Of a stretch of 64,000 nt of DNA, positions 8,583 through 17,609 are shown in pieces. Positions within the stretch are counted from its first letter, which is position 1. Every line of letters begins with the position of its first letter. Source of the stretch: Pedobacter roseus (GTDB lineage: Bacteria; Bacteroidota; Bacteroidia; Sphingobacteriales; Sphingobacteriaceae); contig NZ_CP060723.1 in the NCBI RefSeq assembly GCF_014395225.1, positions 1,612,001 through 1,676,000 of the forward strand. The letters are read 5' to 3'. A model generated the notes under the pieces. That model did not search any database and had not been told where the DNA came from. It saw nothing but the letters and a program-made list of their open reading frames with translations. Both the position numbers and the translations under genes were made by a program.

Positions 8583-9097
8583 TGTTTGGTTAGTTTTGTT
8601 ATACCTAGGCAAAACTGAAGCCGATGTTGTTGGTGTTAAGTTGTAAATGATTTATTTTTAGTGCGTTAAGTTATTATAGTTGCTTCTCATCGCTGTATAG
8701 CCATTTTTGACGATCAATTTTTATAAAATAACTATCTGATTTTAGGTTGGCTAGATAGATTAAATTTGGGGTAAGGGGTGTATTTTCCCCGTTATGGTTG
8801 CGAAGTGGAAATACTTCTACATCTTTTTAAATTAGATTATATCAAAAACCTCAATATCCATGATATTTCATCCTGGTTTTATTTCCCCGTTAACAAGCCA
8901 GCCTTTTAAAAATGATTTTATTCCTTTAAAAATGGTTTAAACCCAATTGCAAAATCAGCATACCGTTTAGGTTTAATTAAAATGTGTGGGATTAAAAATT
9001 AGTCAATCGTTTGCGCTGATATTTATGTTGTTTTGCTCATTTGCTTGTTCTACTTTTAAAAAATACAAATCAACAAACTCCAATATAACCTAAACAA
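8583..9097. other. Divergent intergenic stretch between toxin and GH35
   Basis: 515 bp of AT-rich sequence without a credible ORF. It holds the second copy of the shared 18-base word (8805-8822) and must contain promoters in both directions. No clear TAnnTTTG box could be fixed for either gene. Confidence 0.5.
8805..8822 (-). promoter_or_regulatory. 18-base word shared with 4489-4506
   Basis: Identical to the word at 4489-4506 and followed by similar AT-rich bases. It lies 223 bp upstream of the toxin lipoprotein start. See the other copy for the argument that both mark co-regulated minus-strand units. Confidence 0.4.
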
Positions 9098-11424
9098 ATG
9101 CGTGCCTTTTTGCTTAAAAATATACTTGTTATAGCATTTTTAATCAGCCTGACTGTAAATGGCTGGGCCCAAAAGCAAACTACCTTTGCCATTGGTGCCG
9201 ATGCTTTTGAGCTTAACGGCAAGCCTTATGTAATACGTTGTGGCGAAATGCATTTTGCACGTATACCCAAGGCCGAGTGGAAACAGCGTTTACAAATGGC
9301 CAAAGCCATGGGTTTAAATACCGTATGTGCCTATTTATTTTGGAACATGCACGAAAAACAGCCCGATCAGTTTACGTGGACAGGGCAGAGCGATGCTGCC
9401 GAGTTTTGTAAACTGGCAAAAGAGGTAGGTTTATATGTAATATTAAGGCCAGGGCCCTATTCTTGTGCCGAGTGGGAGTTTGGCGGTTTCCCCTGGTGGC
9501 TGCTTAAAGATAAAAACATCCGTTTGCGCACACAATATCCATACTTTTTAGAAAGATCGAAAAAATACCTTTTAGCCGTTGGTAAACAGCTGGCACCCTT
9601 ACAGATCAGTAACGGCGGTAACATCATTATGGTGCAGGTAGAAAATGAATACGGAAGTTATGGCAACGATAAAGATTATATGAACATCATTAAAGCCGAT
9701 TTAAAAGAAGCCGGCTTTACTGTTCCCTTATTTCATTGCGATGGACCTTCGCAGTTAAAAAACGATCATCCTGAAGGTTTATTTGCGGTGGTAAACTTTG
9801 GCAGCGACCCTGAAGCCAATTTTAAAGCACTAAGGGCTATACAACCCACCGGCCCGCTGATGTGTGGAGAATATTACCCGGGCTGGTTTGATAGCTGGGG
9901 CAGGCCACACCACAAAGGCAATACCCAGCGCATTGTGGATGAACTGAAATACATGCTCGATCAGAAAGCATCCTTCAGCATTTATATGGCACATGGTGGT
10001 ACCAGTTTTGGTACTTATAGCGGCGCCAATGCACCACCTTACCTGCCGCAAACCAGTAGTTACGATTATGATGCGCCTATTGATGAGGCCGGTAACGCGA
10101 CTGAAAAATTTTATGCCATCCGTAAACTTTTTGCCAGTTACCTGCAAGCAGGGGAGGTACTGCCTGAGGTACCTGCCGCAAACAAGATACAAAAACTACA
10201 GCCGGTTATTTTCTCCTCAATTGCTGTGCTTGATAAAAACCTGCCTAAGCCGGTATTAGCAGATACAGCAATGCTAATGGAAGATTTAAACCAGGATTTT
10301 GGCGCAGTATTATACGAAACGGCTTTGGCTGCGGGCAAAAAAGCTACACTGGTTTTTAAAGATATTCATGATTATGCACTGGTATACCTCAATGGTAAAA
10401 AGATAGGTGAGCTGGATCGGAGAAAAAATAAATTCAGCATCGAAATTCCAGCCAGAACCGCCAAAAGTACCTTGAGGATTTTGGTAGAGGCTACCGGAAG
10501 GGTAAACTATGGTTACCAGATGCACGATAGAAAAGGCATACACGGGGAGGTTTATTTAGCCGAAAACGGTAAACAGACCGCATTAAAAGGCTGGAAAAAT
10601 TATCCAATCAGGATGGGCGACGTGAACATTCCTCTGCGTTACGAAAAACTTAGCAACCAGCCTGCAGCGGCAGCTTTTTATAAAGGAAGTTTTAATGCCG
10701 GTAAACTGGAAGATACTTACCTCGATATGGGAAATGGAACAAAGGATTAGTTTGGTTAAATGGAATGTGTTTGGGCAGGTACTGGAATATCGGCCCTACA
10801 CAAACCATGCTGGTGCCGGGTAGCTGGCTCAAAAAAGGCAAAAATGAAGTGGTGGTTTTCGATCTATTTGGAAACGAAAAACCAGTGCTCAACTTTTTAG
10901 ATCAGCCGATTTTAGATGTGGTGAATGAGAAACAGCCCGAACTGCACCGCAAGCCCAATCAGAAATGGGTAGCCGAAGCGCAGCAACCTTATGCAGAAGG
11001 AGCCTTCGCCAACGATAAAAAATGGCAAACGGTGAGTTTTAAACCGGTTACGGCCAGGTATTTCTGCCTAGAGGCATTATCAGAGCAAAAAGGACAACCA
11101 TATACTACTGTGGCCGAAATTGTACTGCTTGATGATAAAGGCAATGAAATTCCGCGCAGTGATTGGAAAATTATTTTTGCCGATAGTGAAGAGCTTGGTA
11201 GCGACGACGGAAACGCAGCCAATGTGTTCGACCTACAGTTTACCAGTATATGGCATACCCAGTGGGAAAATAAATCGCCAAAACCACCGCACCAGATCGT
11301 AATCGACCTGGGTAAAAGTTATAACATTAAAGGATTAAAATTGCTGCCAAGGCAGGATAATGCAAATGGAAGGATTAAAGATTACAGATTATATTTTAAT
11401 CAGGCACCATTTAAAAACCTTTAG
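9098..11424 (+). pseudogene. GH35 beta-galactosidase, broken by a single -1 frameshift
   Basis: The first frame (9098-10750, 550 codons) has a signal peptide ending near GWAQ and the GH35 catalytic domain with VQVENEYGSYG (acid/base Glu184) and MCGEYYPGWFDSWG (nucleophile Glu258). It stops at TAG 10748-10750 after DMGNGTKD. The normal GH35 continuation (LVWLNGMCLGRYWNIGP) is found at once in another frame and runs to 11424, ending in a discoidin-like (F5/8 type C) domain. Adding one A to the AAA run at 10741-10743 restores the whole protein of about 775 residues. It is either a recent pseudogene, a homopolymer sequencing error, or less likely a frameshifted gene. As read, the product keeps the catalytic barrel but loses its C-terminal beta domains. 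Likely substrate: beta-galactosides in the periplasm. Confidence 0.85.
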
Positions 11425-11560
11425 CATAGAAATGCCGATTAATATACTGTAGATGAAGTGGTTTTGTAAAGAAAAAGGGCGAAATAATAGCTAGTAAAAC
11501 GTTTGTTCAGAAATAACCGGATCAATTAAAAAACTAAACAATAAATATTAAACAACACAA

Positions 11561-12913
11561 ATGGAACGTAGAGATTTTATCAAAAATGGTGCATTTACGG
11601 CTGCTGGTTTAACCATCCTGCCAACCGGAAGTTTATTTGCATCATCAGACAGTGGAAAAGTAAGATTAGGCTATATCGGTGTAGGTGCACGTGGCATGAG
11701 CCATATCTCTGAAGGTGCTTTAAGGGATGACGTGGAAATTGTAGCAATTTGCGATACCCAGGAAAGCTCGCTTAAAGTTTGCCGTGCTTTTATTGCTAAG
11801 AAAGGCAGACCAGCTGCAACCGAATATACGGGCGGGGTAGATGCCTATAAAAAACTGATAGAACGTAAAGATATCGATGCGGTAATTATTGCAACCCCAT
11901 GGCAGTTTCACCGCGATCAGGCAGTTGATGCCATGAGAGCCGGTAAATATGTAGGCTGTGAGGTTATTGCTGGTTTAACCGTTCAGGATCACTGGGATAT
12001 TGTAAATACTTCAGAAAAAACAGGCATGCCTTACATGACCCTGGAGAACGTTTGCTACCGCAGAGATGTTATGGCTGCTTTAAACATGGTTAGACAAGGG
12101 CTTTTTGGCGAATTGGTACACTTGGAAGGTGGTTATCAGCATAATTTAAGAAACGTACTGTTTAACAACGGCAAAGATTATTATGGCGGTGGGGTAGAGT
12201 ACGGACCAAAAGCTTTAAGCGAAGCACAATGGCGTACACAATTCAACATCGATCAGGATGGCGATTTATATCCAACCCATGGTGTAGGCCCGCTAATGCA
12301 GTATGCCAACATCAACAGGGGTAATAGCTTTACCAGTTTGGTATCCTTTAGCTCTAAAGCTAAAGGATTGGCGGCTTACGTAGAAGAAATGTCGCCAGGC
12401 CACCCAAATGCCAAAATCAATTATAAAAATGGCGATGTAACCACTACCATGATTAACTGTGCAAACGGCGAAACCGTTTTATTAAGTCATGATACCCACT
12501 TGCCCCGCCCATACTCGATCGGTTTTAGGGTGCAGGGCACAAAAGGACTTTGGATGGATGTAAACAAATCGGTTTATATCGACCATAAATCGAAAAAAGA
12601 TGATGTATGGGATCCGGCTCAGGAGTGGTTTGCCAAATATGATCACCCGCTTTGGAAAAAATATGAAGCAGAAGCTGTAGGAGCTGGTCACGGCGGTATG
12701 GATTGGTTTGTATTTAATGGATTTATCCAGGCGGTAAAACAGAAAAAACAAACGCCAATTGATGTATATGATTCAGTTACCATGAGCGTAATTACACCAC
12801 TTTCTACCAAATCGTTAAAAGAAGGAAATATGCCACAAAAATTCCCTGATTTTACCAAAGGAAAATGGAAAGACCGTAAAAATACTTTCGCTTTAGACGA
12901 TAGCGGCTTTTAG
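11561..12913 (+). CDS. Exported Gfo/Idh/MocA-family protein, GH109-like glycosidase
   Basis: 450 residues. The N-terminus MERRDFIKNGAFTAAGL is a Tat-type signal, and the mature protein starts with a Rossmann fold (VRLGYIGVGARGMSH) followed by AICDT and ATPWQFHRDQAVDAMRAGKYVGCEV. GDLYPTHGVGPLMQY is typical of GH109 enzymes, which use NAD(+) to split alpha-N-acetylgalactosaminides. The gene lies 136 bp after the GH35 gene in the same direction and before a NahK-like kinase, which fits glycan salvage. It could instead be a general NAD-dependent sugar oxidoreductase. Specificity is inferred. Confidence 0.8.
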   Translation: MERRDFIKNGAFTAAGLTILPTGSLFASSDSGKVRLGYIGVGARGMSHISEGALRDDVEIVAICDTQESSLKVCRAFIAKKGRPAATEYTGGVDAYKKLIERKDIDAVIIATPWQFHRDQAVDAMRAGKYVGCEVIAGLTVQDHWDIVNTSEKTGMPYMTLENVCYRRDVMAALNMVRQGLFGELVHLEGGYQHNLRNVLFNNGKDYYGGGVEYGPKALSEAQWRTQFNIDQDGDLYPTHGVGPLMQYANINRGNSFTSLVSFSSKAKGLAAYVEEMSPGHPNAKINYKNGDVTTTMINCANGETVLLSHDTHLPRPYSIGFRVQGTKGLWMDVNKSVYIDHKSKKDDVWDPAQEWFAKYDHPLWKKYEAEAVGAGHGGMDWFVFNGFIQAVKQKKQTPIDVYDSVTMSVITPLSTKSLKEGNMPQKFPDFTKGKWKDRKNTFALDDSGF

Positions 12914-13028
12914 TCTCGGTTGCGGGTAGTGCCTTATAGCCTGCCCGCATATTTAACACGCAACTTTATCCGGGTATATCAATTTAGATTAGCCTGGAAC
13001 AATTTTCATTCAAATATATTAACATCTT

Positions 13029-14120
13029 ATGTTTCAAGAAGTCTTAGGTGCTTATGGACTTAACGTAGAAAAATTTAAAATTGAACCTTTCGGCTCGGGT
13101 TTAATCAACCATACCTGGAAAGTTTATAGTGAAGAATTAGCCTATATTTTACAAGAAGTAAATACCGAGGTTTTTCGTCAGCCTCAAAATATTGCCCAAA
13201 ATATCGAGACGATAAAAAAATACCTGGATCAAACTGCTCCCAAGTATTTGTTTGTTGCGCCTATATCAACTTCAGACGGGAATGATTTTGTGGTAATTGA
13301 TGATCATTTTTACCGCGTTTTCCCTTTTGTTGAGAACTCTTGTTCAATTGATTTTGTGCACCGTCCGGAGCAGGCTTATCACGCTGCAAAGCAGTTTGGT
13401 AAATTTACAAGGATGTTATGCGCTTTCAATGTGAAAAAGTTAAAGCCCACCATCGAAGATTTTCATAACCTGCCCTTACGTGTAGAGCAGTTTAAAACGG
13501 CACTGGAACAGGCCTCTCAGCAGCGCATAAAAGAAGCGAAATTTGCCATCGATGAAATCATCAGGCATTACGATATTGAAGAACAGTACGGTCACATGGT
13601 AGATAGCGGTGCACTTAACCTGCGTGTGGTTCACCACGATACTAAAATCAGTAATGTGCTGTTGCAGGTAGATACCGGTGTTGGCTTATGTGTTATCGAC
13701 CTTGATACGGTGATGCCAGGCTATTTTATAAGCGACGTGGGCGATATGATGCGTACTTATTTATCAGAAGCAAACGAAGAGGAGAAGGATTTTAGTAAAA
13801 TAGCCATCAGGGAAGATGTATTTGCAGCGATACATAAAGGATATATGGAAGAAATGGACCCGGTTTTAAATTTTACCGAAAAACAGTTCTTCATTTATGC
13901 CGGTAAGTTTATGATTTACATGCAGGCGGTAAGATTTATAGCCGATTTCTTAAATGGTGATACTTACTATAAAACCAATTATGCTGATCATAACCTGGTG
14001 AGGGGCTTAAATCAGATCGATTTATTGAATAAATATATTGCAAAAGAGCCTGAATTTGAAGAAATTATAAAGAAAATTAACCAGGACAGGTTAAGCGAAT
14101 CTAAAACAATATTAAACTGA
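13029..14120 (+). CDS. APH-family sugar kinase, NahK-like (N-acetylhexosamine 1-kinase)
   Basis: 363 residues with the aminoglycoside-phosphotransferase/choline kinase fold. The catalytic loop is VVHHDTKISNVLL (residues about 203-215) and the metal-binding segment VIDLDTVMPGYFISDVGD (about 226-243). The N-terminal nucleotide lobe has GSGLINHTWKV and YILQEVN. Full-length similarity of pattern, especially DLDTVMPG, points to N-acetylhexosamine 1-kinases, which phosphorylate GalNAc/GlcNAc released from glycans. The position after GH35 and GH109-like genes supports that. Other small-molecule kinases of this superfamily cannot be excluded. No signal peptide, so cytosolic. Confidence 0.75.
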   Translation: MFQEVLGAYGLNVEKFKIEPFGSGLINHTWKVYSEELAYILQEVNTEVFRQPQNIAQNIETIKKYLDQTAPKYLFVAPISTSDGNDFVVIDDHFYRVFPFVENSCSIDFVHRPEQAYHAAKQFGKFTRMLCAFNVKKLKPTIEDFHNLPLRVEQFKTALEQASQQRIKEAKFAIDEIIRHYDIEEQYGHMVDSGALNLRVVHHDTKISNVLLQVDTGVGLCVIDLDTVMPGYFISDVGDMMRTYLSEANEEEKDFSKIAIREDVFAAIHKGYMEEMDPVLNFTEKQFFIYAGKFMIYMQAVRFIADFLNGDTYYKTNYADHNLVRGLNQIDLLNKYIAKEPEFEEIIKKINQDRLSESKTILN

Positions 14121-14276
14121 TAAGGTAAAAGGTAAGGTGTTCGGTTTTTTATGCTTCATCGTTTGAGCTGGACATCCTTTTTACCTTTATTAATTAGAAA
14201 CATACATACATTTATAATCAACGGTGTGTTGAATTTGAAATTTTTACTTTTACCATCGACAGATTTAAATAGAAAA

Positions 14277-14386
14277 GTCGTCATTGCTAGGAGGAACGAC
14301 GAAGCAATCTTTCATGCTTTTAATAATACAACAGAGATTGCTTCATCCAATGAGAAATTGGATTCGCAAAGACGATTTATCGTGAC
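14277..14386. repeat. Decayed inverted repeat in the 14121-14537 spacer
   Basis: The left arm (14277-14310: GTCGTCATTGCTAGGAGGAA, then CGACGAAGCAATCT) and the right arm (14335-14386, starting AGATTGCTTCATCC and ending ATCGTGAC) belong to the common intergenic palindrome GTCATTGCGAGGAGG...AGATTGCTTC. The right arm has drifted. It produces a fake ORF at 14151-14441. The rest of the 417-bp spacer holds nothing else I can identify. Confidence 0.6.
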
Positions 14387-14537
14387 AAATCATCTCCTTA
14401 AAAGCCTATCGTTATACTTTTTTAAAGAAATTAACCTTTAAATAGCTTTATTTTAACGAATAAAGCGCAAACGCTTGCCAGTTAGATATGGTAGGGCTAT
14501 TATACAGTACATCATCAAAAAAATAGTAGCAAAGTAA

Positions 14538-15005
14538 CTAAGCCCTTTGCTCTCTCCCGATCGGGTCAAAATATTCCTCTTCATCCTCAAATTCACTTGA
14601 TTTACTAATCTTGAATACCCAATATTTCATCAATGGATAATTAAATCCATAAGAAACAACACTGTCAATCAGCAATCTGCCGATTTTGTAGTCTAAATTC
14701 AGGCTTTTTTGTAGTAAATATGTTCCACCTGATTTAAGTGAAATACTGCCCAAAACCACCGTAAAAAAGCGGATGAGTTGGCCACTCGCTGAGCTGCAGT
14801 AATCGCCACTGCCCTTAAAAGCCCAAAAACGGTTGATGCAAAAGTTAACAATTCCGCCAACAGTACCTGAAATTAAGATTGAAATGGTAAAATGGATATG
14901 AAGCCACTCAGTTAAGAGGATCATTAATCCATAATCGGTTAATCCGCCAGAAAATGCCGATACCTGCGCTTTTAAAAAAAGCTTTACCGATGGCCAGTTG
15001 ATCAT
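14538..15005 (-). CDS. GtrA family membrane protein
   Basis: 155 residues with four hydrophobic segments, starting FLKAQVSAFSGGLTDYGLMILL and containing GGIVNFCINRFWAF, the typical GtrA core, and ending in an acidic tail. GtrA proteins are thought to help move undecaprenyl-linked sugars across the membrane. The start ATG (15005) overlaps the end of the upstream CDP-alcohol phosphatidyltransferase gene by 4 bp (ATGA type), so the two are translationally coupled and probably act in one lipid or glycan pathway. Confidence 0.88.
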   Translation of the reverse strand: MINWPSVKLFLKAQVSAFSGGLTDYGLMILLTEWLHIHFTISILISGTVGGIVNFCINRFWAFKGSGDYCSSASGQLIRFFTVVLGSISLKSGGTYLLQKSLNLDYKIGRLLIDSVVSYGFNYPLMKYWVFKISKSSEFEDEEEYFDPIGREQRA

Positions 15006-15703
15006 GCTTTTTCCTCCCTGTCTTTAGCATCTCCTGCTTTTAAAAGTTTAAAGGTATCGATGATATTGATCGTTAATAACAAGGCTACCACTGCAACAGC
15101 AAAATAGGTAATACTGCCCTCAATAAAGGTTTCGGCCATCAGGATAATCGAAATAATTACGCGCAATTCAGTTGGACCCAAACGACCCGAATCGATCTGG
15201 TAATGCCCTGTTATTTTGTAGCGGAGCTGACTAATGATCATCGACCAGCCGTAGAGTACTACAAAAAGGAAGGCTAAAATCTGGGTAAACCCTTCCGCAT
15301 AAAAATAATATCCAAAACCAATAAGGATAATGCTGAGCCAATCCATAATAATATCGAGTGCAAATCCGTACCATTTTCGGGGTGTTTCGCGGTAATAAGC
15401 CAAACGACCATCTAATGAGTCGCCAAGCCAATTGATGAAAAACCCTAAAATTCCGAGCAGTAAGTAATTTCTATCGTAAAAATGCGCTAAAATAAAGGCG
15501 GAGAATACAATTAAAGACCCAAACATTCCTATGCCCGTCATGATATTGGGAGATACCCATGCGGGAACTTTTTTTAATAAAAAAAGAATGAGGCTTTGCT
15601 CGCCCTTACGTAAAATATTCGTCCGTTCCCGATCTGCAAATACCCTTTTGCCTTTTGTATGGTCCTCGTTCTGTTTAATGTTATCCTCCAATTTATACCC
15701 CAA
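15002..15703 (-). CDS. CDP-alcohol phosphatidyltransferase family protein
   Basis: The full CDP-OH-P signature is present: GDSLDGRLAYYR, then KWYGFALDIIMD, which fits D-x2-DG-x2-A ... G-x3-D-x3-D around residues 90-120. Five or six membrane segments follow. Such enzymes condense CDP-diacylglycerol with an alcohol to make phospholipids; the alcohol cannot be told here. The start is uncertain: the frame is closed by TAA three codons upstream of a TTG at 15703 and no ATG precedes the core, so TTG is the most likely start. It overlaps the GtrA gene by 4 bp. Confidence 0.85.
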   Translation of the reverse strand: MGYKLEDNIKQNEDHTKGKRVFADRERTNILRKGEQSLILFLLKKVPAWVSPNIMTGIGMFGSLIVFSAFILAHFYDRNYLLLGILGFFINWLGDSLDGRLAYYRETPRKWYGFALDIIMDWLSIILIGFGYYFYAEGFTQILAFLFVVLYGWSMIISQLRYKITGHYQIDSGRLGPTELRVIISIILMAETFIEGSITYFAVAVVALLLTINIIDTFKLLKAGDAKDREEKA

Positions 15704-15849
15704 CCAGTATTACGCTAAATATTATTGCGGTTCCCGGTCGGTAAAATTTTAAACTGATTTTCTTCGGTATGGCCTTAGAAAAGTCGCTTACCCGCTTTAG
15801 CTTCCCTGATCTGATCAGGTAACTGAATAAAAGTACAAATAACATATAT

Positions 15850-16656
15850 TTATTTTACAATCCCTGCAAAACGCTGGTAAAACACCGTCGGACTATTCTC
15901 ATTTTTTGGTGCATACTTGCCTGCAATAATCGGGATGTATATTACACGGCGTCTGCTTTCCTCGCCACGAACGGCCGCTTCTGCAACCCTGTGCCATAAC
16001 CTGCCATCGTGTATGGTTAAATCACCAGCCTCAGGCAATATCGATACTTCCTCTGCATCCGGTTTATTATCCAAAAAGTATTTCTTGCGGAACAACATCT
16101 GGTAGATACTTTGTCTGTGTGTGCCCGGAATAATTTTTAGCCCGCCGTTTTCAGGTTTTAAGGTGCTTAAATGGATGCCTACATTTAACATCGGGTTTAG
16201 CTTGGTGCCATAGAAGATGTCTCTTAAACCATCGGTATGCCAGCCCATTTTGCTGAATTTGCTGTCTGGACCATTAATATAATGGTTAAATACCATACCG
16301 TCTTTTTCTTCGGTACCCAGGCGTGCACCATCACCAGCCAGCTGAAGCAGTGCATTAAAACGCGGATCCAACAATAAACCGCTCAACGTTTGGTGTTGTT
16401 GATTAAGAAAAGCGAAACGTTGTACAATCGGCGAGCCGTCGAGGTCTTTTCCATATTTAATGGGCACTCCGTTTATTTTTTTGATATCTTGCTCGATCCA
16501 TTTTTTTTCTACCTCTTTAGAGGCATCGATAATAGAAGAAACGGTTTCTGGTTTGATAAAATTTTTGAAATGGATAAACCCATGCGTGTTAAAAAAGTCA
16601 AGTTGCTGCTCGGTTAACTGTTCAGATAGGGTAAAGGTTGGATACGATGTGGCCAT
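15850..16656 (-). CDS. Phytanoyl-CoA dioxygenase (PhyH) family protein
   Basis: I choose the ATG at 16656 (268 residues, MATSYPTF). A longer frame begins at 16725, but its extra 23 residues are hydrophobic and unlike the family. The Fe(II)/2-oxoglutarate site is visible: the HxD pair in MGWHTDGLRD and the distal His in HDGRLWHRVAE, with Arg residues after it for 2-oxoglutarate. The N-terminus (QLDFFNTHGFIHFKNFI) is typical of PhyH. The enzyme hydroxylates a small or lipid substrate that is unknown here. It stands alone on the minus strand. Confidence 0.85.
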   Translation of the reverse strand: MATSYPTFTLSEQLTEQQLDFFNTHGFIHFKNFIKPETVSSIIDASKEVEKKWIEQDIKKINGVPIKYGKDLDGSPIVQRFAFLNQQHQTLSGLLLDPRFNALLQLAGDGARLGTEEKDGMVFNHYINGPDSKFSKMGWHTDGLRDIFYGTKLNPMLNVGIHLSTLKPENGGLKIIPGTHRQSIYQMLFRKKYFLDNKPDAEEVSILPEAGDLTIHDGRLWHRVAEAAVRGEESRRRVIYIPIIAGKYAPKNENSPTVFYQRFAGIVK

Positions 16657-16994
16657 TGTAAAAAAAATTAAAAGTTTAGGAAAAAGAATAAATTGGAGAA
16701 ATAGAATTATGCGCAACAACAGCACATTCGCATGGGCGAGTGGTTCGGTACTGAAGGAAAATAAAACAGGTTAGTTTTATTCGACATAGTCTATAGAATT
16801 AGTAGTATTTAATACAAACGTAACATATTTTTAATATTCCAAAGAATTTTATTTGAAATATTTGAAAATATTTTTTCTTTGTTCAGGGAGTTTGGCTTAT
16901 TTAACCTCAAATAACGCAGAGGGGAGGCGCAAAGAACACAAAGTTGGGTGGCTAATTAATTCCATTTATTTACTCTTGAGAAATTAGCGTAAAC

Positions 16995-17580
16995 TTTGAC
17001 AATCTTATAGGCCCTTCGACTTCGCTCAGGGTGACCCAACGAGATCAGAATCGGTCGTTATTGAACGTTAGAAATTGATTATTGGTCATTAATTTAAGTA
17101 AATTACTTTGACAATCTTATAGGCCCTTCGACTTCGCTCAGGGTGACCCAACGAGATCAGAATCGGTCGCTATTGAACATTGGAAATTGATTATTAGCCA
17201 TTAATTTAAGTAAATAACTTTGACAACTAATAGGTCCTTAGACTTCGCTCAGGGTGACCCAACAAGATCAGAATCGGTCGTTATTGAACATTGGAAATTG
17301 ATTATTGGTCATTAATTTAAGTAAATAACTTTGACAATCTTATAGGCCCTTCGACTTCGCTCAGGGTGACCCAACGAGATCAGAATCGGTCGTTATTGAA
17401 CGTTAGAAATTGATTATTGGTCATTAATTTAAGTAAATTACTTTGACAATCTTATAGGCATTGAGCCCAAAAGATTGTCAAAGTAATCGACAACTAATAG
17501 GCCCTTCGACTTCGCTCAGGGTGACCCAACGAGATCAGAATCGGGCGTTATTGAAAATTGGAAATTGATTATTGGTCATT
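16995..17580. repeat. 112-bp tandem repeat array (five copies)
   Basis: Copies begin with TTTGAC at 16995, 17107, 17219, 17330 and 17442, giving periods of 112, 112, 111 and 112 bp. Each contains CCCTTCGACTTCGCTCAGGG, TGACCCAACGAGATCAGAAT and ATTGATTATTGGTCATTAAT with a few substitutions. The last copy is interrupted by a 16-bp perfect hairpin (17438-17486). The array fills most of the 950-bp gap between the PhyH and SDR genes. No coding potential; the units are repeated end to end, unlike a CRISPR. Confidence 0.9.
17438..17486. repeat. REP-like hairpin, TTACTTTGACAATCTT family
   Basis: Arms 17438-17453 and 17471-17486 are perfect 16-bp inverted copies (TTACTTTGACAATCTT). The same palindrome recurs at 29678-29723 and three times at 38732-38958, always between genes, so it is a dispersed REP-like element. 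Confidence 0.75.
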
Positions 17581-17609
17581 AATTCCAACATCCATCTCAC
17601 ATTTCCATC

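Noticed and set aside
14151..14441. 96-codon ORF
   Set aside because: The C-terminal half is the translation of a common intergenic palindrome (RNDEAIFHAF-like), and there is no other support.
16995..17580. CRISPR array
   Set aside because: The 112-bp units are alike over their full length; there are no unique spacers between short repeats and no cas genes nearby.
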